Assembly (NCBI RefSeq): GCF_048128805.1
Contig: NC_135998.1
Coordinates: 24,051,063 to 24,115,062 of the forward strand
DNA length: 64,000 nucleotides
Direction: 5' to 3'
DNA from: Centroberyx gerrardi
Lineage: Eukaryota; Chordata; Actinopteri; Beryciformes; Berycidae
How positions within the stretch are numbered: the stretch's first letter is position 1; every line of letters begins with the position of its first letter. The notes beneath the pieces are model-generated. The model ran no database searches and was not told the origin of the DNA. It worked only from the letters and a program-made list of their open reading frames with translations. The position numbers and the translations under genes are program-made. Below, piece by piece: positions 37,127 to 48,000 of the stretch.

Positions 37127-37226
37127 AGGGAGAGAGAGAGACAGTGTGTGTGTGTGAGTGAGTGAGTGAGTGAGTGAGTGAGTGAGTGAGTGAGTGAGTG
37201 AGTGAGTGAGTGAGTGAGTGAGTGAG
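37050..37226. repeat. compound (TG)n / (GA)n / (AGTG)n microsatellite
   Basis: Two TG arrays separated by TTTGAGGGAGAGAGAGAGAC, the second followed by about eighteen GAGT units. The TG-plus-TTTGAGGG block is itself duplicated. Confidence 0.95.
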
Positions 37227-37299
37227 AAATGTGGGATGTACTGTAGTGGCAGGAAAAGACAAAAATGTATGTGCTGTGGACACAAATTATGTGAAAATT

Positions 37300-37640
37300 A
37301 CATTCCTCCACCATGAAGTTGAATCTGTGACAATAACACAAATTAGATTCTGTGGCAGCAGTACCAACTGGACACAGAATTTTCAGCTAAAGGTTGGCTA
37401 ACAGAAGTTTAGGCAAGTAAAACAATATTGGTTAAGGTTAGAGTTAAGTTTTGGCAACTAAAACAACTTTGGTTAAGGTTTGGTTTAAGGTTATGATTTG
37501 GCAACTAAAACAACTTGAAAGTCTAAAAAAGAAAAACTTTAGCTAAAAATAAAAATTTGGCTCACAGTAGAAATTTCCTTTGTACAAACTGGGAATTTAA
37601 ACCCAGTAACCAGCATTGAAGGCCAACGCATACGCCCATT
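37300..37640. repeat. unclassified interspersed repeat, uninterrupted copy
   Basis: Shares TTCTGTGACAATAAC, TTTTCAGCTAA.GGTTGG.., CAAGTAAA and GCAACTAAAACAACTTTGGTTAAGG-type blocks with 55487-55577 plus 56398-56530, where a LINE interrupts it. Confidence 0.65.
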
Positions 37641-37740
37641 CACCACCCCAACCAAACACCCTTACTTTCCACTGCGACTGCTAGTTAAACGTGACACTAC
37701 TTTCTATTTATAGTCGTACCTATTTCATATAACTGTTCTT

Positions 37741-37846
37741 GAATCTGTTGTTGAATCTGTTCACGAACGTGTTAAATGTAAGGTTTTCATGGCAGTCAAG
37801 AGCCGAATAACCCCCATGTTAAAAAATAAGTGGAATATTGCTTTAA
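37741..37846. mobile_element. partial copy of the long-TIR TTAA MITE family
   Basis: Right arm only: GCCGAATAACCCCCATGTTA and GTGGAATATTGCTTTAA, ending in TTAA at 37843-37846. It is preceded by GTTCACGAACGTGTTAAATGT, which is also found inside the 53368-53791 copy. Confidence 0.75.
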
Positions 37847-37849
37847 AAT

Positions 37850-39055
37850 TATATAATCGCTATTGGCTAGGCAATTACAATATTAATCAAGCTAGGGTCA
37901 TAAACTCTTTCCTCTTTGCTGTAATTTGGTTAAAAACAACCCACCATGACCAACAAAACATTTCGCACGTATCGTCATTTCCTCTCTTTGGGTCGGACTT
38001 AATCAAAATTGTTTTCACATAAGAAATAATCTACACCACTGACTGAGACCGACAATTATTGGCAAACCTTTTGCTAGTTCTTGCTAGTCCACATGGCGTG
38101 TTCACACCTGTCAAAATGATCCTCCTTGTTGGACGTAACAAGATAATAAAGGCATTTTTACAAGTAAGAGTGGTCTTTGCCTTGGTCTTTTAGAGTGGAC
38201 AATTCTCCTTTTTTCCCTTGTTTGGCTTACCTAGACTGTTATAAAAATGACAGTGTTTTCCCTTCTGTGCTTTTTTTTTGGGTATCCTTGTCTAAACAGT
38301 GGCAATACCCATCATGTTTACCTCAGAGAACATCTAAACTGAATGCCATCTGTATGGAGGCACTAAAGCTGGCTACACAAGCTGCCTTTTTTCTTCACTG
38401 GCAAGTATGGATCTTTTTTTATAAGTAAGTGATAACAGTGGTCTTCTGGCTTATAGTTTATTTGGGGTATAACATACAGTAGATGCCTAGGTTACTAACT
38501 TTGTCAACCATATTTGATAAATGAACCATGCTGGATTTCCCCCTCATTATCCTAATAAAGATGACTAAATCTGTATTGCAGAAGGCAAAAAGGCTATGCA
38601 GTGCACTTTATCAAAGCAAGCAAAATAGTCTAGACCTAGTATAGACAAAAAATAAGTTTGGATGGCTACGCATAGGTTTATGTAAATGTCTGAATTATGG
38701 AAATCAGCCATCTCTCTTTATTGTTCCTACTCATCTCGGAGTGTTTTTCCCACTGCGCAGCCGAGGGAATCACGAGGCATATTCATGTCAGGCAGTCAGT
38801 CATCAACACTTCATAACATGGCCTCTATAGGGTGACAAACTTTAACGGTAGGTAACGTTATTACCTTGTGATATTTAACTAACTCAGTGGAATTAGGTAA
38901 TATAACCGATAACTGTCTCACCCTAGCTGAGCAGCACATCTAATGCCTCGCATCGAATTATATTGAACATTGTTCATCTTTGGCAATGGCAATGTTTACT
39001 CTACTTTTGGCTCGGAAACAGTCCCGTTTCTTTTTAACATGCTTGCCTTTCTCTG
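37850..39055. other. intergenic, no gene seen
   Basis: Short AT-rich ORFs only. Confidence 0.45.
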
Positions 39056-39059
39056 AGCA

Positions 39060-40017
39060 ATTACATTACATTATGTCATTTAGCAGACGCTTTTGTCCAA
39101 AGCGACTTAGAATAAGTACTGTTTTGTCAACAGTAGTGAAACCAACTGTGCATCACAGTCTTCATCAGCTAAGCCTTTTAATAGGAATAAGTAGCATTCG
39201 TTGAATTTTTTAAAAAATTTTTTAAAGAAGGGTAAGAAGATAGGTTAGTTCAAGAGGGGTCCAGGTGTAACCTGAAGAGATGTGTCTTTAGTCTCCGCCG
39301 AAAGATGGGCAATGATTCGACCGTTCTGACAGAAGGGGGGAGCTCATTCCACCATTGTGGCGCCAGGGATGAGAAGAGTCGCGACCGGGATGAGCAACTT
39401 CTGAGCCCACGTAGAGATGGAGGGGCGAGGCGACCTGCAAGGGTGGAGGAGCGGAGGGAGCGAGGCGAGGTTTGGGACCTGACCATAGATTGCAGATAGG
39501 GAAGGGCCGTCTGATGTACTGCTCTGTAGGCGAGTACCAGTGTCTTGAATTTGATGCGTGCAGAGATGGGAAGCCAGTGAAGCGACTGGAAGAGGGGAGT
39601 GACGTGAGAGAATTTTGGTTGGTTCAACACCAGACGGGCTGCAGTGTTCTGAATGCGCTGTAAAGGTCTGATGGCAGAGGCAGGTAGCCCGGCTAGAAGA
39701 ACATTGCAGTAGTCCAGGCGGGAGATGACAAGTGCCTGGACCAGGAGTTGTGCCGCTTTCCTCGTAAGGAACAGGTGAATTTTGCGGATGTTATAGAGGG
39801 AGAACCTACAAGAGCGGATTGTCGTTTTAATGTAGGCAGAGCAGGACAGCTGGTTGTCCAGGATCACCCCGAGGGTCTTGGCAGTCTGAGAGGGCAACAC
39901 AGTGGTGTTGTCAATGGAGATGGAGAGGTCTGTGAGAGGGCAATCTTTCCCAGGGAGATTTCTGTTTCTGACGTTTGAGTTTCTACCACACTTTTCTCTG
40001 TCTGGTCTGTCAGCCAC
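39060..40017 (-). mobile_element. L2-clade LINE, ORF2 C-terminal part and 3' tail
   Basis: An open frame of 255 codons (40017-39250) carries KTLGVILDNQLSCSAYIKTT, VISRLDYCNVLLAGLPASAI, RIQNTAARLVL, SLHWLPISARIKFKTLVLAY and NELPPSVRTVESLPIFRRRL, the end of an L2/CR1-clade ORF2 after the catalytic palm. It is 5'-truncated at about 40017. The tail at 39105-39060, read on the minus strand, is TAAGTCGCTTTGGACAAAAG then CGTCTGCTAAATGACA, the classic fish L2/SINE tail. The open frame suggests it is fairly young. Confidence 0.92.
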
Positions 40018-40035
40018 TACCCAGTTCCTCTACTG

Positions 40036-40085
40036 CAGGGCTTCTCAAACTCCGGACCAAGGTCCGGATCCGGACCGAACTACAA
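40036..40085. mobile_element. single hAT-MITE-like terminus
   Basis: CAGGGCTTCTCAAACT resembles the CAGNGNTTCTCAAACT ends of fish hAT elements. It adjoins the truncation point of the L2 copy. No second end found. Confidence 0.35.
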
Positions 40086-40589
40086 ATCAATCCGGACCGG
40101 ACCTTGTGTCACATTAGACATAAGTTAATAAGTTAATGTAACCTTAGTTAATGTAGGAATATATTGTGTTGTGTCCGACGCGTTGTGTGATTGAACGTGC
40201 ATTTACTTGTGTGCGCGAGCGCATGTATGACACACATTGCAGAGTGCAAGTTAACCATCCTTGATTTTTACTTTCACAGGGCCGCTTGCGTGTGTTTGTG
40301 TGTGCTGCGCGCCCGTCGTCAGTTTCTGTGGATGCGTTCACTCTGGTCATTCACGTGCTCACCATGTTTGGTTTCACATATGTGAGTCTGGATTGTGATA
40401 TCGTATACCGTGATATCTATTCTAGGCAATCAGGTAAATATGCTATGGTAAGTACTAGATAATACACATATATTTGATGACATAATTTTCTTGTCCTACA
40501 AAAAGAAAAAAAATCTTTTCTGGAATCTATGCAAAGTATTGTTCAACGAGTACAAATTTAACCGATAATTCCAAAAATGTATGTAAATG

Positions 40590-40762
40590 AACAAAATATT
40601 TTAGAACAAGACTAAGAATCTAGCCCCATGACGTTGAATTCTGTGGAAGCGTCTCTGCCGGGAATCGAACTCCGGTCTTCCGCTTCGGAGTCTGCAGTCT
40701 AACTCCCTGCGGACCACGTGACCATAAAGTGGTGAACAGAGCAACCGACCGACCGACTGACA
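40590..40762 (-). mobile_element. tRNA-derived SINE, empty-site copy
   Basis: On the minus strand: leader GGTCGGTCGG, CTCTGTTCACCACTTT, GGTCACGTGG, a tRNA-like core with box B GGAGTTCGATTCCCGGCAG, then GACGCTTCCAC and ATGGGGCTAGATTCTTAGTC. It is the same family as 60029-60179, but without the MITE found there. Confidence 0.85.
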
Positions 40763-40999
40763 ATGCCATCCATAGCGTCCCTGCTGTCACGGGTCTAAAA
40801 ATACTTAATTCTTTGTTTCATTTGGCCTAAAATGTTTCAGCAGCACAAAGTGCACATTAAATGTGTTGCAAACTTTAGGTTTTAGTTAATCCATCAGATT
40901 GATTCTAGCCTATTTGGGTCAGGATCGCAGTGGCAACAGGGCAAGCAGAGCAGCACACACATTATTTCCACAGTAACTTCCTTGAGCTCCCCTTGGGGG

Positions 41000-41215
41000 A
41001 TCACCAGGTGCTCCCAGGCCAGCTGGGAAATGTAGTCCCTCCAGCATGTCCTGGGTCTGCTGGGGTCTCCTCCCAGTCAATTGTCACACTCAGCTGCAAA
41101 CTGTCCAGGGCACATCAGAGATCGCGGTCAGATGAAGCCAGGACGACGACATCAACCGCAAACAGCAGAGCTGCCACCCTAATGTCACTAAACCGGTTAC
41201 TGTCCCCAGGTTTGA
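41000..41215 (-). mobile_element. RTE/Rex3-like LINE reverse-transcriptase fragment
   Basis: The minus strand reads DIRVAALLFAVDVVVLASSD, aligning with LLFADDVVLLASS of RTE-type reverse transcriptase. The catalytic A-D-D is changed to A-V-D, and a stop follows RDL. Confidence 0.75.
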
Positions 41216-41219
41216 ATAA

Positions 41220-41760
41220 GGTTTTCCTTCAAAACAATTTATTTCATAATTAACAAATTAGAAAAAGCACAAAAACCAACAAACAACTGCACATTCATCA
41301 ACAAAAAACAAAACCACACAGAAAAATATGCTATGTATACATACACATACATAAAAATATATACACACATAGTTTGTCCATGTGCATATACACTAACATG
41401 CATACACTCATACATATATCACACATATATCCCCCCGATAGACTATCAGACTTGTCTTAGGTATGGAGAGTGCATGGCCCTCCTCCATACACAGTAAGGT
41501 CCCATAGAGGACAACTGGGCATTCCCATAGGGCATGCAGTAACATCCTTTTAGCTCCTTCACATTTCCAACATAAATCAACCCATCATGTATAAATATAT
41601 ATAATCAAATGGGAGTAAAATAAAACTTATGAAGCTGTATGCCCTTTCCATTGGCTTCTCTAATATTTATCATTCTTGTGAATATCGCCTTAAGTAGAAA
41701 TGCCTTCCTATGCCTACTTTTCCAAAAATATTGATTGCTTCCCAACAATTATAACAGGAT
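41220..41760 (-). mobile_element. L1-like LINE, ORF2 C-terminal remnant
   Basis: The minus strand gives HKFYFTPIRLYIF and CYCMPYGNAQ-type sequence, resembling the end of L1 ORF2 (H..Y.TP..L, C..C, H..W.C). A-rich sequence at 41220-41340 on + would be its 3' side. Moderate similarity only. Confidence 0.45.
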
Positions 41761-41769
41761 TATGCCATA

Positions 41770-44060
41770 TGGATATGCTATATGCCCCTTAATGCCCCAT
41801 AAAGTTCAAACAATAAAAACATCCATTACCAGGGGACAAAGCCTCTATGGGAATGCTGCGGCTGTCCTTTTGATTAGTAAGATACATTTTTATTTCAAAA
41901 CAACAACACTAACCTCTGGCAAATTTCCGTAATTTTCAAATACAGAAATGCTGCCAATTACCTGGTGATTTATTTCAGCACCTGCCAAACTCAAATCACA
42001 AAACATCAAAAGTTATTGTATATATTGCCCATCCCTACCTATAAACTCAGCACAGTATATGAGCCTTTTAGCTATATTATGTTCAAGTAGGTTTTCTGGT
42101 ATGTACCACAAGGTGGTAGTGTAGACCTGTGTAAGAACAGACACAATGTACTTCCTCTGTCGCTTGTGTTTTCACATTACTGTGTAATAAGTATATATGT
42201 TGAATGGGTCTGTGCACCTTTTTAAAACTAAAACACAGCTATAGAAGATAATGCAGTATCAAATGTAAATAGAGAATACATACAGAATACATACATCAGA
42301 GCATCTGGTACCCTGGCCCATATGCATAAAACAGAATATGAATAGGAATAGGAGGCTTTTGTCATTTTTCTTACTTCATGTATATGTGTCCAGACATTTT
42401 TAGATTCTGTTACAAGAGACTACATAAAGATTAGTGATCTGCTGGTATGCCTCATTTGCTACAAGCCGTCTGCCAGTCATAATGTATTGGTTTGACATAT
42501 ATCAGATTGATTCCTTTATGTTATTTTTATCTCATGTTGCAATCACAGTGTCTTAAGTGTTGGACTTCACACAAACTCATTAGTAATTGTGACTAGACAG
42601 GACTTATATCCTAAGAACCAACTTAAGCATTGCTGGATGAGATTTCTGTGATTTGTTTTAACACTGTCATCATCACACTCACCTTCCCTCCTATTATCCT
42701 GTCATCTCTTTATTCCCTCCATCTTTCTCCCTGTTGCACATGCTGTTTGCCACAATAATATTCCACTATTCAGGTTTGTCGGGAGTTTTGTATGACCCCT
42801 TTATGTCTCTACCAGTGTTTTCATTAAAGATTTTCCTAGATTCTCTAATATGATAAGTGTGCTTTCACAGCAGTTAAAAAAAACTCAGTGTTGGAATAAA
42901 CTAGAGCAAATCTAGTCCTGTTCTCCAGCTAATTTCTTTTAGAGATTCACTATAATGGAAGAGTCAGTAATTTTGCACCATTTTCCTTCTTCCTACTGAG
43001 TAATTAATCACTTTCTCTGGCAGCCTTAAAATACTTTAATGACGACAAGCCCTGAGCAGCCCAGCACACTGTATGGTTTTTGTTCTTCAGCACTCAGGAG
43101 ATATTATGTCTCATCAATAGTCCTTGATGAAGAACTACGTACTAGGAATAACTTTCTATTTAAACTTTTGAAATCCAAGACCAATGTGTGAAATTTAGCC
43201 TCTAGCCTTGGGACCCAGGACCATGAAAACATATGACTACTCTGACCCACAGTCTAAGAAACCAGGAACTACACTATTGGGAGAAATGTGCACTTCGTAT
43301 TCAGCAGAGTGAATTGCAGCATCAAGATGCACTGTCAGCATCTGCAGTCATTATAAACTTTTCAGTGTTCACTACACTAAAAACTTCCCATTCTCAGTAT
43401 ATTTTCCTAAAAGGTGAGCTCCCATATGAAATGTGTCTCAGGGGAGACATTTAGTGTTATAGTTGTCATAACTAATTTAGAGTTGCTGCTATACAGGGTA
43501 GATGAGACACACGGTGGCTTCTTCTTTGTAGTGTTTGATTGAGGGAAAGGTAGTTCAGTGTCAGCTTTTGATTAATTATGCCACAAAGGCCAATGTTTGT
43601 CTATTGTCATTTTCACTGTCTGCATCATCTCCTCAGAGGAGCTTGACGAGCTGATATGATGGCTGATATTTATTAACCAAAATGAAACTAATCCAGGGTT
43701 TGAAATGCCACAATACACATTTGGGAGGGCCATCATTTTTCTTATTGTGCCTGCTAAATAGAAAGAGTATAAGCACATGCTCAGTCACATTCAAATTACA
43801 AATGTGTCTTGGTTGGCATGTGTATGAATTCATAGCTGATGGTCTGGGAAAGGAAAGTCCTGCAGCATCAAGCACAGCGATGATGAGGCTGACTAGCATT
43901 TTTGCCAGCTTGCCTGTACAAATGAGGTTGTAGGAGTCAGCTGGTACACATTAATAGGCCTGTCAGTTACTGCTGTTTCCTGTTGTAACATGGTGCATAA
44001 TCTGTTCAGTGTCATCTTTGGATGTGATAGTTGGATAGAAACTCTGCTGGGGACTCACCT
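41770..44060. other. intergenic, no gene seen
   Basis: AT-rich sequence; short ORFs without recognisable domains. Confidence 0.45.
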
Positions 44061-44065
44061 GGACC

Positions 44066-44246
44066 ATGACCATGGCAGGTAATGATCAGACACAGTGGAG
44101 AGAGGGAGGGGATAGCACAATCCACAGATATGAGATGAACAACACTGGGAAAGGTAGAAGGAGACGGGGGGGAAGAAGGAGCGATCATGAGGCAGGAAGT
44201 GTGCTTGAGTCTGATGGAGAGACAGAGAAGGGGTGCTTAAGTGAAG
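44066..44246 (+). CDS. candidate first coding exon, unknown product
   Basis: ATG at 44066 (and a second, ACCATGG, at 44072) opens a frame of 60 codons ending in the strong donor GAAG|GTAAGTG at 44246/44247. The peptide is hydrophilic and charged (GKGRRRRGGRRSDHEAGS, then LESDGETEKG), locally GC-richer than its surroundings. I do not recognise it and see no partner exon. It could be the 5' exon of a gene extending to the right, or chance. Confidence 0.3.
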
Positions 44247-44259
44247 GTAAGTGGGGGTT

Positions 44260-44900
44260 GGGTTTACAATAAAATGTTAAGGCTTGTGGATGGTATCGAG
44301 AGAGAAAGCCAAGGCCCCAGTGTCCTCCTCTTCCTACTCAGCAAGTCAAGTTAAGAACTGGGCATTTATTTATCTTAACATATTTTACATATTTTAACAA
44401 AGCAAGCTAACAACTTTTGAGTTTTTGACTGTCATATAGTCTACTAACATACAGACAACATGACAAACCACTGGCTGTGTAGCCTTAATGGCATTTAGTC
44501 AAAATAATGAATTTGGTTTGTTTATCTTTTCACCCACACTTAAAGGTTCTTAATAGCACCAGTTTAAAATGGCTGTAAATTGAACCGTATAAGTGCCATA
44601 TACCACCAAATAGTTGTTCAAATTTGTAGCCTTAATTTCTTACCAACTGATTGCTCAAATGATCCCAAACTCAAACTGTATGCTTACTAAGAATGACACC
44701 ATCTTCTTCTACCATCTACAGACAAGACATATCCCATTTCATAATGTAAAAACTGCAAAGAAATGAAATGACATGCAATGAAATACACTTAATGCTGATT
44801 TTAAAATAAATATTGCAATTCAAACATGTCAATAAAATTTCCAACAATATCCAAGTCAAAGAAGTAAGCTTAACATACAACAAAATTAATACAATTTGCA
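44260..44900. other. no feature seen
   Basis: AT-rich sequence with no recognisable gene or repeat. Confidence 0.4.
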
Positions 44901-44902
44901 TA

Positions 44903-45082
44903 TTATCCTATAAGCGACCATGTGCTGTGGTGTGCACAGTATGCAGGTTTTCATTCCAACCCTTCACCAATCCATTCACCTTTATCCAAAAACAAGGAAC
45001 TAATCAGTTCATGGTGTAGTGTTTGGGTTGGAATGGAAACCTGCATACTGAGCACACCACGGCACATGGTTGCCTATCCCTG
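44903..45082. mobile_element. MITE with about 50-bp inverted repeats
   Basis: Left arm GCGACCATGTGCTGTGGTGT...CAGTATGCAGGTTTTCATTCC pairs with the right arm reverse complement GGCAACCATGTGCCGTGGTG...CAGTATGCAGGTTTCCATTCC. The outer right end CCTATCCCTG fits a CAGGGATAGG-type terminus; the left outer end has decayed. Related to 6678-6849. Confidence 0.8.
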
Positions 45083-45089
45083 TCCTATA

Positions 45090-48000
45090 TATAGCTGTAA
45101 GGTGCTGGGTCTGAGACACTAGCAAAGTCAAACTCATTGATAGAGCCATGGAACCAACAAACTGTGATAAACATTGTGAGCTGAGTACTAGATGTGGGAG
45201 AAGTGCCCATGTAACTACTGTAGTGTTTAAGGTATTTGTTAAAGGAAACTGATTTTACAGGGCATTTAGGGCACATCTAGCATTCCTGTCTCACAGCCAC
45301 TGGCAAACTAGACTAAGTCATGACCTAAGTGTAGGAACAGAAAACACACAAACATTGGAATAGAGGCCCATGGCCTTGTTGCTAAGTAACCAATCTCAGC
45401 CAATGCATTCTGGTGCCAATATCATAATTTTTTTAGCTAGAAGAAAAAACAGTTGAGAGATTGAGCTGCTAACATTAGCAAAGCAGCTAGCTAAGTTACG
45501 GCCACAAAGCCACAGCAGTACACACTCAAGTTAGTTCCACAATAACATAACATTTAATTCTCTTGTCTGAGAGGCAATTTTAGTCATCAAATGTTTCTGC
45601 TGTGGCAGCTCGTTAGCTAACGTTAGCAAATTCGATAGATAACACCCACCTTCTCTGACATCAAGCTAACGTTAATGATAACATCAGAAAAGTTTAATAC
45701 TGTCTTAACCCTCCTTATAGGTACAAAATATGGTCCTAAGTTTGCAACTAAGTTATATAATAGGAAAAGTTTCTCTTGTCAAGCAGGTAAAACAGTATTT
45801 CTGGTGAGTACCTGTTTGTCTGTCGCAACTTGCACCAAAGGTGGGGCAGCAAATCCCACCTCACCAACTGTTTTGGTGGAAAGAACCAGTCAAGAACCTC
45901 CAAAGAACCATGTGGGGACATTAATGGTTCTGCAAGAACCTGCATGTTCTGCTGCGTCACTCACAGGCCTAAATATCAAACTCACACATCAGTGTTTGAG
46001 TATGGCATTTAGTCAAGCAAACTGAATGAATCTTGAGGTAATATAAGGACTATCTTGACCATGTTAGGTTCTTTATAGCATAGAGACTGCATCAGGCCTA
46101 AATATGGCACATCAATGGCTGGGTGGCATTAATTAAGATTATTCTTTGATCTATTTACTCTCACTGGACACCTGGCACATTTTTTTATGCAAGGTCATCT
46201 CCTTGGAGTAAAGCCAATGAAAAGTGAGGCTGCTCAGAAAGAAAATAGTATCTTTGCCTTTTAGGTGGGACGTGGGATGATATGCTGATCTTTATCATGG
46301 AGAACATTTGCACAAATATCACACAAATATGCGCAGCACATGGGCAGCCTGAGGGCGGAGCTGTGGCATCATCTTGGATGAAATGGCAAACTCTCTCACT
46401 TCAAGATATTCAATTCTTTCATTCTTCAGTGTACTGTCATACTATCATTTAATTAATTTGTATCTTCCAGTATTCTGTGACCCTCTCCACAGCAACTGTG
46501 AATGTATTTGTAAAAGATTTCAAAGCTCAGATTCTGAGCATCAAGGTCAGGAATTTGCTTAATTCTGCTTTGAGTTTGTGCTGTGTTTAATTTGTGCTCG
46601 TATCTCTCTGGAAAGTAGCGGTGGTGAGCATATTTGCCACTGACTAACAATGAGCAAAGTTGTCCTGTTGCATTTGGCTCTCCCATTAATGCAGCTTTGT
46701 TTGGAAGGCTTTCATTGTGCCATGCATATTTGTTGTTACCAGTTTGTGTCCTTGCAGTTTCACATTCAGGGCATTGAGATGCTCCGTTGTGTCATGCAAA
46801 GTCAAGTCAAGTTGCACAACCACCTTTCATCCTCAAGCTTGGAAACAGCCTTCCCCTTACTGGCCACAAAACTGGTGATTCTCTCACACATCATGTAGAA
46901 TCTTCGCTGCACTTTTCCACAAGGCAAAGGAGAGACACCAACGTTTTTATAGTGTCTGCGTTTAGTATCAGTCTTCCTTTTTTTTTTTGTTTTTTTTTAC
47001 CCATTTTGAGCAACCTAGCGTCATTGCATGCTAAGTGTGAGAAAAAGATGGGCAGCTATACTGTAGGTGAAAGTGTAAAGGAAGGGGTGAAGGCTGTGTC
47101 TACTTAGCATGCTGCATGTGATAGTAATATTTCTTTCTCTGTGGAAAACTGGGACTTGTAATTCCACCAACTGTGGCTGCAACTAGCTGGGCCAAAATAA
47201 ACTGACATCTCAAATTCATATGCAAGCCGGATCAAAATGGGCTGGATCTGGCCTTGAGAGTGACATGTAATGAAAAGGTAAATAATGGATGTAGCACCAC
47301 AGGATATGAGGATACATTGTCACTTTTGATTAATTGTATTCATGATTAAATGTGAATCACATCTACACTGAAAGTGTCATTTTTTGTTGAAAGGGATGTC
47401 TCTGGGTATCTGATATCTTCCTTGCAGGTCACCCCGAGACAGATGTGAGAAGGGCTGATTTAGCAGGTCTAGAGCATTCTGGACAAAGTTTGCAGAAACA
47501 GAGAATGTGATGACCCTTTGAGCTCTGAGGACAATGTCATGTCAGATAAACACTCTACTCCTCACCTCAACAACCCTCTATCATCGCCACACAGTGGGAT
47601 ATTGATTGGTGGAGAAAGTACATTTAATTTCTCTCACAGCAGGTTGGCTGTGCCCAGCTGTCCTTGAGACCCTGCTTCTCTGCTTAATGGAATATTCTAG
47701 AGAGAGTGAGTGAGTGAGAGAGAGAGCGAGTGAGAGAGAGAGAGAGAGAGATGCCTTCAACACCTTCAGTCCTTAGGGAATAATGATTTGATGAGTTCTT
47801 GTCACGAAAGTCACATGGCAGTAATGCACTTGGAGTTTTTCCAAGATATAACCAATCATCCTGTCATTGGACTAGGATGGATCTTTTTGCAGGAGCTTAT
47901 GCTTACAATAGATTATCTGCATTAATGCGTGTTAAAAGAAGTGTGGCAAAGTACTTTCCTGTGCAATCAGAAATGATTTAAACTGTTCATCAAACCATGG

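Noticed and set aside
37015-37341. ORFs of about 90-110 codons made of TH/SL repeats
   Set aside because: Translations of TG/GAGT microsatellites.
40660-40740. A true tRNA gene on the minus strand
   Set aside because: It has a B box but sits in a larger repeat with a second copy at 60 kb; the cloverleaf is incomplete and no CCA-type or pol III terminator context was seen. Called a SINE.
41028-41046. ZNF143-like motif (GGGAAATGTAGTCCC) as a second promoter
   Set aside because: It lies within an RTE-like LINE fragment whose sequence accounts for it; no gene start nearby.
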